Assembly (NCBI GenBank): GCA_002388905.1 | Contig: DGNJ01000086.1 | Location: 4,710 to 9,829 of the forward strand | Source of the DNA: Cellvibrionales bacterium UBA4495 | Lineage (GTDB): Bacteria; Pseudomonadota; Gammaproteobacteria; Pseudomonadales; Porticoccaceae | DNA length: 5,120 nt | Direction of reading: 5' to 3' | Shown: positions 1 to 5,120 of the stretch, one piece after another | Layout: each line of letters begins with the position of its first letter | How positions within the stretch are numbered: position 1 is the stretch's first letter | The notes under the pieces: model-generated | What the model saw: the letters and a program-made list of their open reading frames with translations, nothing else | The model's database searches: none | Told to the model about the DNA's origin: nothing | Translations under genes and position numbers: made by a program

Positions 1-772
<772 letters not shown>

Positions 773-949
773 GAGCAACTATGAAGCCCCAGAAGTAAAG
801 TCCCCAAAATTCTGGCCAGCGTCGTTGCGCAGCCGAGCCTCTGACCGGTAGCTTTTTCAGCCCCGTGTTCCCACTTATTCCCGATGACCGCCCCCGCTAT
901 TTTCGACCAGGGTGTGTGGGCGGCCCTCGGGGCCGGCCTGCGACCCCTC

Positions 950-958
950 TGTTACAAT
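950..958 (+). promoter_or_regulatory. Extended -10 promoter candidate for the thioredoxin-like/acyP unit
   Basis: TGTTACAAT fits the extended -10 form TGnTATAAT with one mismatch in the hexamer (TACAAT, 953-958). No -35 match is visible in the GC-rich sequence upstream, which is tolerated at extended -10 promoters. A start near 965 would give a leader of about 125 bases before the ATG at 1091. It is the best promoter-like sequence in front of this plus-strand pair. Confidence 0.4.
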
Positions 959-961
959 AGA

Positions 962-974
962 TTGATCGAATCAA
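962..974. repeat. TTGAT-N3-ATCAA dyad overlapping the predicted start site
   Basis: A perfect inverted repeat of five bases (TTGAT / ATCAA) with a three-base centre (CGA) lies just after the extended -10 box and would overlap the start of transcription. The half sites equal those of FNR/Anr boxes, but that consensus has a four-base centre. It may be an operator for another regulator or chance. Confidence 0.3.
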
Positions 975-979
975 GGTTG

Positions 980-1005
980 CCGCCCGCAAATCTGCGGACG
1001 GTTTT
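980..1005 (+). terminator. Leader hairpin with T run (possible attenuator)
   Basis: CCGCCCGCA (980-988) pairs with TGCGGACGG (993-1001) over nine positions with one mismatch and a four-base loop AATC, followed directly by TTTT (1002-1005). This has the shape of a short intrinsic terminator. It lies inside the predicted leader of the thioredoxin-like gene rather than after a gene. TGCGGA (993-998) can instead pair with TCCGCA (1027-1032), and GGTTGC (975-980) with GCAACC (1030-1035), so alternative folds exist. Function as an attenuator is inference. Confidence 0.35.
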
Positions 1006-1090
1006 GTTCCCTTGCCGGAGGTCGTTTCCGCAACCGCGGCACCGGACAATCGTGCGAGAGAACCTATGAATGCAAACCAGGAAAAATGCC

Positions 1091-1549
1091 ATGATGTTAT
1101 CGAGAAAAATCGTTGCCCTGGTGACGATCTCGTTGCTCGGCGCCTGTGGCGGCGCCGACAACCCCCGTGGCCCGGTACTTGCCGACTTCGAAGGTAAAAC
1201 CGTCTTCGTCAATTACTGGGCGGTCTGGTGCGAACCCTGTCGCGAGGAAATCCCGGCGTTGAACCGGTTCCAGGGAAATCATCCGGACCGGGTTCGAGTC
1301 GTGGGCGTCGATTTCGACGGACATACCGGCCAGGCGCTGGCGCGGCAGGAGAAGGCCCTGGGTATCGAGTTTCCCACGCTCCGGTGGGACCCGCGCCGGT
1401 CCCGGGGGATTGCCGCGCCGGCGGGACTCCCGGAAACCCTGGTCTTCGATGCCTCGGGGCAACTGGTCCTCACCCTGACCGGCCCCCAGACCCTGGCAAC
1501 GCTTAACGAGGCACTGGCGCAGGTTCGCGACGGCGGGGAGGAGTCATGA
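1091..1549 (+). CDS. Thioredoxin-like lipoprotein (TlpA/ResA type)
   Basis: The 152-residue protein is predicted to be an envelope-anchored thioredoxin-fold protein. It starts MMLSRK, followed by a hydrophobic stretch and a lipobox LLGAC with the lipidated cysteine at residue 19, so it should be processed by signal peptidase II. The thioredoxin motif WCEPC at 46-50 supplies the CXXC redox pair, and GLPETLVFD with the expected cis-proline at residue 114 completes the active site. Such proteins reduce or exchange disulfides in periplasmic partners, for example in cytochrome c maturation; the partner here is unknown. The ATG at 1091 is preferred because AGGA (1079-1082) sits eight bases upstream and it gives a clean signal peptide; in-frame ATGs at 1070 and 1094 are alternatives. 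The stop overlaps the acylphosphatase start (ATGA), so the two are cotranscribed. Confidence 0.88.
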   Translation: MMLSRKIVALVTISLLGACGGADNPRGPVLADFEGKTVFVNYWAVWCEPCREEIPALNRFQGNHPDRVRVVGVDFDGHTGQALARQEKALGIEFPTLRWDPRRSRGIAAPAGLPETLVFDASGQLVLTLTGPQTLATLNEALAQVRDGGEES

Positions 1550-1815
1550 TACAGGTTATGGGAACCGTCGGCGGCCGGGTACAGGGTGTATTTTTTCGGC
1601 GCCATGTCCAGGAAGCGGCGCAGCACCGGGGTGTCCGGGGCTACGCCCGCAACCTGCCGGACGGGCGCGTTGAGGTGCTGCTGTGCGGGGAGGAGTCGGC
1701 TGTGCGGGACGTTCAGGCGGCCGTGGAAGCGGGGCCCGCCAACGCCCGGGTGGATGATGTCCGGTGGCGGGAGGACGGTTCTGCGGCCGTGCCGCAGGGC
1801 TTCGAAGTGCGTTGA
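1546..1815 (+). CDS. acyP: Acylphosphatase
   Basis: This 89-residue protein has the usual acylphosphatase length and hydrolyses the carboxyl-phosphate bond of acyl phosphates such as 1,3-bisphosphoglycerate or acetyl phosphate. Both family signatures are present: GRVQGVFFR at 10-18 with the catalytic arginine 18 in the phosphate cradle, and GYARNLPDGRVEV from residue 32 with the catalytic asparagine 36. Translation starts at the ATG at 1546, overlapping the previous stop by four bases, with GAGGAG (about 1537-1542) just upstream. It is the second gene of a two-gene unit with the exported thioredoxin-like protein, although this enzyme has no signal peptide and should be cytoplasmic. It ends eight bases before the convergent Anbu gene. 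The call is secure. Confidence 0.95.
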   Translation: MIQVMGTVGGRVQGVFFRRHVQEAAQHRGVRGYARNLPDGRVEVLLCGEESAVRDVQAAVEAGPANARVDDVRWREDGSAAVPQGFEVR

Positions 1816-1823
1816 ACGGCCGC

Positions 1824-2534
1824 TCAGGGCAATTGATGGAACAGGTGCTTGAGGCCCTCGCCCCAGGCTTTGGCCAGCTTGTTGAAATAGCGGTCGTCCG
1901 GAAGGAGCCGTTCGATCTTGATCTCCAGGCTGTCCGTGCGATAGATGGCCAGGTCGATGGGCATGCCCACTGAGAGATTGGACTTCATGGTCGAATCAAA
2001 GGAGATCAGCGAGCACTTCATCGCCTGGTTGAGGGGCGTTTCCGGCGTAATGATACGGTCGAGGATGGGTTTGCCGTACTTCGACTCGCCGATCTGGAAA
2101 AACGGGGTGTCCGGCGTGGCGCGGATGAAATTGCCCTCGGGGTAAATGCGATAGACAGCCTGCGCCTGCCCCCTGATCTGTCCGCCAAGGATGAAGTTGG
2201 CATTGAAGTCCACTTTCCTGTCTTCGTTTTCCTCGCGGTACAGTTTCTGCGTGCTGACCAGTGTCTGGCCCACCAGATCGGCAATCTGGAAGAGACTGTC
2301 GCAGGCAAAAATGTTGGTTTCTTCCTTGCGGGCGATTTGTTGCTTGAGGATGCTGATCACGCGCTGGGACGTGGCCAGGTTACCGGATGTGGTGAGCATG
2401 ACCACCCGTTCGCCGGTATTCTCGAAGGTGAAGAGTTTGGGGAAGGTGGCGATCTGATCGACGCCCGCGTTGGTGCGGGTATCCGCTGCCATGATAATAC
2501 CCTCATTGAGGGTCATGCCGACGCAGTAAGTCAT
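1824..2534 (-). CDS. Anbu-type proteasome-related peptidase
   Basis: This 236-residue protein belongs to the Ntn-hydrolase peptidases related to HslV and the 20S proteasome beta subunit, in the group called Anbu. After removal of Met1 the new N-terminus TYCVGMTLNEG supplies the nucleophile Thr1. Asp17 (in AADTRTNAGVD) and the lysine of TFPKLF (mature residue 32) fit the catalytic Thr-Asp-Lys triad. SGNLATSQ and ILGGQIRG segments are also typical. The ATG at 2534 is chosen over an in-frame ATG at 2621 because the catalytic threonine must directly follow Met1; no strong Shine-Dalgarno is visible. Anbu genes often sit with ATP-grasp, alpha-E and transglutaminase-like genes, but none is next to it here: acyP is convergent downstream and tadA divergent upstream. 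Family identity is strong; the substrate is unknown. Confidence 0.92.
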   Translation of the reverse strand: MTYCVGMTLNEGIIMAADTRTNAGVDQIATFPKLFTFENTGERVVMLTTSGNLATSQRVISILKQQIARKEETNIFACDSLFQIADLVGQTLVSTQKLYREENEDRKVDFNANFILGGQIRGQAQAVYRIYPEGNFIRATPDTPFFQIGESKYGKPILDRIITPETPLNQAMKCSLISFDSTMKSNLSVGMPIDLAIYRTDSLEIKIERLLPDDRYFNKLAKAWGEGLKHLFHQLP

Positions 2535-2584
2535 GGAGTATCCGTTTGGCCTTTGATAAAGCGGTGAGTTTAGTTGCCTTTGTT

Positions 2585-2607
2585 CCGGTACGCTACAGCC
2601 GCACCGG
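2585..2607. repeat. Inverted repeat in the Anbu/tadA divergent promoter region
   Basis: CCGGT (2585-2589) and ACCGG (2603-2607) form an inverted repeat with a 13-base centre, extended imperfectly on both sides. It lies in the 116-base gap between the divergent Anbu and tadA starts, where an operator could serve both. I found no confident -35/-10 pair for either direction in this gap, so the role is open. Confidence 0.3.
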
Positions 2608-2637
2608 TTCGGGAAGATCAAGCCCGTGAATTGCGTA

Positions 2638-2643
2638 AAGGAG
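2638..2643 (+). promoter_or_regulatory. Shine-Dalgarno that fixes the TTG start of tadA
   Basis: AAGGAG lies seven bases before the TTG at 2651. It decides the start: the first in-frame ATG (2696) would remove the N-terminal part that aligns with E. coli TadA ahead of the conserved WM pair. Confidence 0.75.
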
Positions 2644-2650
2644 CCAGTCG

Positions 2651-3124
2651 TTGACCAGTGAAAACGATGCCCTGGCCGGGCAGGACGAAAAATGGATGGC
2701 GCGGGCCCTGGATCTGGCGGCCCGGGCCGCTGCCGAGGGGGAGGTGCCGGTGGGCGCGGTACTGGTGCGGAACGGAACCGTCCTGGGTGAAGGTTACAAC
2801 AGTCCCATCGGGTCGCGGGACCCGAGCGCCCACGCCGAAATCAACGCCCTGCGTTGCGCCGCATCGGCCGCGGGCAATTACCGGCTCCCAGGCTCGACCC
2901 TCTACGTCACCATCGAACCCTGCACCATGTGCGTTGGCGCCCTCATACACGCCCGGGTGGAGACCCTGGTATTCGGCGCCAGGGAACCCAGAGCCGGTGC
3001 CGTGGTGAGCCGGCTGGAGCTGATGGCCGCGCTGCACTACAACCACCGTATCCAGTGGCGAGAGGGTGTTCTGGCCACCCGATGCGGGGACCTGATGCGA
3101 ACGTTTTTCCGGTCCAGGCGTTAG
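2651..3124 (+). CDS. tadA: tRNA-specific adenosine(34) deaminase TadA
   Basis: TadA converts adenosine 34 to inosine in the anticodon wobble position of tRNA-Arg(ACG), which lets one tRNA read several arginine codons; it is essential in most bacteria. The 157-residue protein has the full zinc deaminase core: HAE with zinc ligand His61 and proton-shuttling Glu63, then PCTMC with zinc ligands Cys91 and Cys94. EVPVGAVLV, GEGYN, NYRL, TLYVTIEPC and VVFGAR-type segments match E. coli TadA almost block by block, ending in FFRSRR. Start is TTG at 2651 with a good AAGGAG seven bases before it. It is divergent from the Anbu gene and followed by the SOS-type promoter of the radical SAM gene. In Pseudomonas, as I recall, tadA and mltF also lie close together near guaA/guaB and purL. 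The call is secure. Confidence 0.97.
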   Translation: MTSENDALAGQDEKWMARALDLAARAAAEGEVPVGAVLVRNGTVLGEGYNSPIGSRDPSAHAEINALRCAASAAGNYRLPGSTLYVTIEPCTMCVGALIHARVETLVFGAREPRAGAVVSRLELMAALHYNHRIQWREGVLATRCGDLMRTFFRSRR

Positions 3125-3143
3125 TCGGCCGGGGGTAGAGGAC

Positions 3144-3171
3144 TTTCCAGAGGCACGCTTTTTGCTAAACT
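3144..3171 (+). promoter_or_regulatory. Sigma-70-type promoter of the radical SAM gene
   Basis: TTTCCA (3144-3149, four of six matches to the -35 box) and TAAACT (3166-3171, four of six to the -10 box) are 16 bases apart, with TG one base before the -10 (3163-3164) giving an extended -10. The expected start near 3178 falls inside the LexA box, as at many SOS promoters. Reasonable but not proven. Confidence 0.5.
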
Positions 3172-3173
3172 AT

Positions 3174-3189
3174 TTGTATATATATACAG
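3174..3189. promoter_or_regulatory. LexA (SOS) box
   Basis: TTGTATATATATACAG matches the enterobacterial LexA consensus CTGTATATATATACAG at 15 of 16 positions; only the first C is T. The inner 14 bases (3175-3188) are a perfect palindrome. It lies just before the start codon of the radical SAM gene and over the predicted transcription start, the usual place for repression. It implies induction on DNA damage after RecA-stimulated LexA self-cleavage. From memory, the Pseudomonas aeruginosa homologue PA0069 has been listed as a LexA target, which fits. Confidence 0.85.
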
Positions 3190-3200
3190 GTATTATGGGC

Positions 3201-3668
3201 ATGAGCCAATCCGGGCAGATTCGCAGAGGCCGTGGCGCCACCTTCAACCCCCCCAATCGCTTTGCGCGCCAGATCAGCGAACCGGTGGACGACGACTGGT
3301 GGCGGGACGAGGCGCCGGAATCGCTGGCGACAACCGTGCGCGAGGAGGTGGCGAAGAGCGCCCTGTCCTGGAACCGCTCACCGGATCTGGGCTTTGACCG
3401 GTCCCTGAATCCCTACCGGGGCTGCGAGCATGGCTGTGTATACTGCTATGTCCGACCCAGTCACGCTTACTGGGACCTGTCGCCGGGCATCGACTTCGAA
3501 ACCAACCTGATCGCCCGCACGGGCCTGGTTGAGCGATTGCGGGAAGAGCTTTGTAAACCCGGCTATCGGTGCCGACCCATCAACCTGTCCGGCAATACTG
3601 ATTGCTATCAACCCCTGGATTGCAGCGGTTTCCGGCCGTCCCATCCCCAGGCCGACCTGTTTGGTTGA
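3201..3668 (+). CDS. PA0069/SplB-related radical SAM protein, internally shortened
   Basis: The 155-residue product begins like PA0069-family radical SAM proteins, relatives of spore photoproduct lyase (COG1533). Landmarks are RGRGATFNPPNRFARQ, SWNRSPDLGFDRSLNPYRG, then CEHGCVYC with Cys75, Cys79 and Cys82 as the CX3CX2C ligands of the 4Fe-4S cluster that binds S-adenosylmethionine. PSHAYWDLSPGIDFETNLIA and PINLSGNTD follow. Family members run to about 330-370 residues, but here GNTDCYQP (131-138) is followed at once by LDCSGFRPSHPQADLFG and a stop. That tail resembles the family's own C-terminus, so most of the barrel seems deleted in frame around 3612-3619. GNTDCYQP also has Cys where the family has Pro. 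The ATG at 3201 (AGG at 3188-3190) is chosen; the ATG at 3195 is equally possible. It is transcribed from a LexA-controlled promoter. Probably a non-functional remnant, although the frame is open. Confidence 0.8.
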   Translation: MSQSGQIRRGRGATFNPPNRFARQISEPVDDDWWRDEAPESLATTVREEVAKSALSWNRSPDLGFDRSLNPYRGCEHGCVYCYVRPSHAYWDLSPGIDFETNLIARTGLVERLREELCKPGYRCRPINLSGNTDCYQPLDCSGFRPSHPQADLFG

Positions 3669-3705
3669 GTTCAGCCTGGTGCTGTTATGGACTGCTAACG
3701 GGCGC

Positions 3706-3855
3706 TTAGAGACTGATATTGAACAGACCCAGAATCCCGATCAGGATCAGGTAGATCGCTACGATATAGTTGAGCAATCGGGGGATAACCAGGATCAGGA
3801 TCCCCGCAATCAGGGAAATCAGCGGAGCCAGGGCAAGGGTAAAGGTGGCGGTCAT
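3706..3855 (-). CDS. Small DUF3096-type membrane protein
   Basis: This 49-residue protein is almost entirely hydrophobic and matches the DUF3096 family pattern: LAPLISLIAGILILVIPRLLNYIVAIYLILIGILGL in outline, with two predicted membrane helices (about residues 6-24 and 28-46) joined by a short PRLLNY turn. Its function is unknown. The ATG at 3855 is well supported by AAGGAG six bases upstream (complement of 3862-3867). It lies alone on the minus strand, convergent with the shortened radical SAM gene, 37 bases from that stop, and downstream of mltF by about 200 bases. It is probably separate from mltF, given the gap and the good ribosome site. No clear promoter was found upstream. Confidence 0.88.
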   Translation of the reverse strand: MTATFTLALAPLISLIAGILILVIPRLLNYIVAIYLILIGILGLFNISL

Positions 3856-3913
3856 GGCATTCTCCTTGTCTGTGGTTGATCGCCGGCGGCATTTGCTCAA
3901 TGGCGTCCGCAGA

Positions 3914-4034
3914 CCACCGTCGGCAGTGCGGTGGCGATGAGGGCCGTTTAAGCTACCGGCAAGCATAGACCATCGACAGCAACTCCGGGCTGCTGCCCGT
4001 TATGCACGCCACGCAAGCAGTGGCGCCTTTTTTT
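3914..4034 (+). ncRNA. Candidate structured plus-strand RNA ending in an intrinsic terminator
   Basis: Three hairpins follow one another on the plus strand: CCACCG (3914-3919) with CGGTGG (3929-3934), CGGGC (3986-3990) with GCCCG (3995-3999), and CGCCAC (4007-4012) with GTGGCG (4020-4025) followed by a T run. No plus-strand protein gene is visible here. A small RNA, or the 3' end of a transcript from the radical SAM gene running antisense to the DUF3096 gene, would explain it. I found no convincing promoter just upstream, so confidence is low. Confidence 0.25.
4007..4034 (+). terminator. Rho-independent terminator on the plus strand
   Basis: A six-base-pair stem CGCCAC/GTGGCG with a seven-base loop is followed after CC by seven T residues (4028-4034). 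The orientation is plus; read from the minus strand the A run precedes the stem, so it would not terminate mltF. It may stop plus-strand read-through from the tadA/radical SAM side from entering mltF in antisense, or end a small RNA. Confidence 0.65.
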
Positions 4035-4062
4035 CTTTACAGCGTGGTTCCTTTACAGCGTG
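4035..4062. repeat. Direct repeat of 12 bases at the 3' end of mltF
   Basis: CTTTACAGCGTG occurs at 4035-4046 and again at 4051-4062, a 16-base period with a four-base spacer. The second copy contains the end of mltF: its codons for the last residues and the TAA stop (4055-4053). It looks like a small tandem duplication. Confidence 0.8.
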
Positions 4063-5120
4063 AGAAAGCGACCGTCGTCCCACCGGTACTCGGGGAAATC
4101 CGGGCGTACCTCTTGTTGACGGCGATTTTTTTCAATGGTGTTCCACTGGAGGATCTGCAGATACTTGCGGATATTCCGGACGTAAAGCACCGGCTCGCCC
4201 CCGCGCGCGTAACCGTAGCGGACGGTCTGGTAGTACTTCTGCTGTTGAAGCAGCGGCAGAAATTCCCGGACATGATCCCAGCGGTGGGGATCCCGACCCG
4301 CGCGTTCGGTGAGTACCCGCGCGTCTTCAAGGTGACCCATGCCGACATTATAGGCGGCAAGGGTAAACCAGGTGCGGTCCGGCTCGTGGATATCCGATGG
4401 CAAACGGCTCTTGATGTCGAGGAAATAGCTGGCGCCCCCGCGCAGGCTCTGCAACGGATCGAGCCGGTTGGCGATTCCCACCCGGCCGGCGGTATCCAGG
4501 GTCAGCATCATCAGGCCACGCACCCCGGTGGGGGAGATGGCCAGGGGGTTCCAGTGGGATTCCTGGTAGGCAATGGCGGCGAGCAGATGCCAGTCGATTC
4601 CGGTTTCTCTGGCCACCTTGCGGAACAGCGGTTCGTATTGCGGAAGCCGGTTTTTAATCCGGCGGGCAAAGAGCTGGGAGCCCGCCACCGTGAAGTTCTC
4701 GATGCCGCCGAAAAAGCGTTTGCGCAGAGCCTCCAGACGCCCGCTCTCATCGACGGCGGTCAGGAACCGGTTGGCCGCCTCGATCAACGAGCCATCCCCG
4801 TGCCGGGCAAAAACCCAGGCCAGTTTCTGGGGATCGGTGATCTCGAACGCGGCCTTGGCCCGGGGGTAGAGGGCCCGGTGGGCGGTGTAGGTGGTGGAAT
4901 CGATAACCGCATAGTCGAGATCGCCCCGATGAACCCAGTCCATCAGTTCGACCATTTCCACGTCCTCCAGGCTCCGCCAGCGTAAACCGGGGTGCTCCCC
5001 ACGCAGCTCCCGCAGACGTTCCTCATGGGAACTGTCGGCAATGACTGCCAGTTCGCCGTCGCCGAGGTCCCCGATGTCGCGGGGCCGGCGGGTGCCCCGT
5101 CGGTAGATGACGGTCTGCAC
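4053..5120 (-). CDS. mltF: Membrane-bound lytic murein transglycosylase F (partial, N-terminus beyond right edge)
   Basis: MltF cleaves the MurNAc-GlcNAc bond of peptidoglycan to leave 1,6-anhydro ends and acts at the outer membrane facing the periplasm. 355 residues are visible. Residues 1 to about 140 are the later part of a family-3 solute-binding-like domain (YRRGTRRPRDIGDL, then WVHRGDLDYAVIDS). From about 160 comes the SLT catalytic domain: YQESHWNPLAISPTGVRG with the catalytic glutamate near visible residue 187, MMLTLDTA, and AAYNVGMGHLEDARVL. The protein ends YRWDDGRFLTL. The signal peptide and first part of the binding domain lie off the right edge; the GTG at 5120 is an internal valine codon rather than the start. 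It is transcribed toward the DUF3096 gene, with no terminator of its own orientation visible after the stop. The call is secure. Confidence 0.95.
   Translation of the reverse strand: MQTVIYRRGTRRPRDIGDLGDGELAVIADSSHEERLRELRGEHPGLRWRSLEDVEMVELMDWVHRGDLDYAVIDSTTYTAHRALYPRAKAAFEITDPQKLAWVFARHGDGSLIEAANRFLTAVDESGRLEALRKRFFGGIENFTVAGSQLFARRIKNRLPQYEPLFRKVARETGIDWHLLAAIAYQESHWNPLAISPTGVRGLMMLTLDTAGRVGIANRLDPLQSLRGGASYFLDIKSRLPSDIHEPDRTWFTLAAYNVGMGHLEDARVLTERAGRDPHRWDHVREFLPLLQQQKYYQTVRYGYARGGEPVLYVRNIRKYLQILQWNTIEKNRRQQEVRPDFPEYRWDDGRFLTL

Noticed and set aside
884..1069. Plus-strand frame of 61 codons upstream of the thioredoxin-like gene
   Set aside because: It has no Shine-Dalgarno and no family resemblance, and it runs across the promoter and hairpin.
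1070..1090. Upstream ATG at 1070 for the thioredoxin-like gene
   Set aside because: The Shine-Dalgarno AGGA at 1079-1082 lies downstream of it, and the ATG at 1091 gives a normal lipoprotein signal peptide.
2535..2621. Longer Anbu start at an ATG at 2621
   Set aside because: It would add 29 residues before the catalytic threonine, which must follow Met1 to become the N-terminal nucleophile.
3162..3200. TTG start at 3162 for the radical SAM gene
   Set aside because: It lies within the promoter and LexA box, upstream of the predicted transcript start, and has no Shine-Dalgarno.
3529..3879. Plus-strand frame of 116 codons across the radical SAM end and the DUF3096 gene
   Set aside because: It overlaps a conserved frame on the same strand and is antisense to the DUF3096 gene. 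I considered it as a frameshifted continuation of the radical SAM protein, but it shows none of the expected barrel motifs.
4002..4985. Open frame of 327 codons on the plus strand
   Set aside because: It lies antisense to mltF, whose protein matches a known family throughout; the plus frame shows no domain and its composition reflects the GC-rich complementary codons.

Overview
The window is GC-rich chromosomal DNA with tightly packed, mostly housekeeping genes. It looks like a gammaproteobacterium. The evidence is a PA0069-type radical SAM gene behind a CTGT-N8-ACAG-type LexA box, an MltF lytic transglycosylase near tadA, and a WrbA/ArsC pair beside a thioredoxin-like/acylphosphatase pair; from memory, related blocks occur in Pseudomonas. 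The sequence alone does not identify a genus. No rRNA, tRNA, CRISPR array, insertion sequence or prophage gene was seen.

Layout. (1) 1-687, minus strand: a two-gene unit, arsC (ArsC/Spx-family reductase) then wrbA (flavodoxin-like NAD(P)H:quinone oxidoreductase, cut by the left edge), with start and stop overlapping by one base. (2) 688-1090: about 400 bases without a convincing gene, holding an AT-rich dyad, an extended -10 promoter candidate, an FNR-like dyad with the wrong spacing, and a hairpin followed by a T run. (3) 1091-1815, plus strand: a lipoprotein thioredoxin (TlpA/ResA-like) overlapping an acylphosphatase by four bases. (4) 1824-2534, minus strand: a stand-alone Anbu-type proteasome-related peptidase, convergent with the acylphosphatase. 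(5) 2651-3124, plus strand: tadA, the tRNA adenosine-34 deaminase, starting at TTG. (6) 3144-3668, plus strand: a promoter with a nearly perfect LexA/SOS box driving a shortened radical SAM gene of the SplB/PA0069 group. (7) 3706-3855, minus strand: a 49-residue DUF3096 membrane protein. (8) 3856-4052: a short gap with three plus-strand hairpins, the last followed by seven T residues. (9) 4053-5120, minus strand: the C-terminal part of mltF, running off the right edge.

The genes do not form one pathway. The most notable locus is the SOS-box radical SAM gene. The open reading frame keeps the family N-terminus, the CX3CX2C iron-sulfur motif and what looks like the family's own C-terminal tail, but most of the catalytic barrel is missing, as if removed by an in-frame internal deletion. 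The second point of interest is the plus-strand terminator-like structure before mltF, which serves no visible plus-strand gene there. I found no convincing wholly new multi-gene system.
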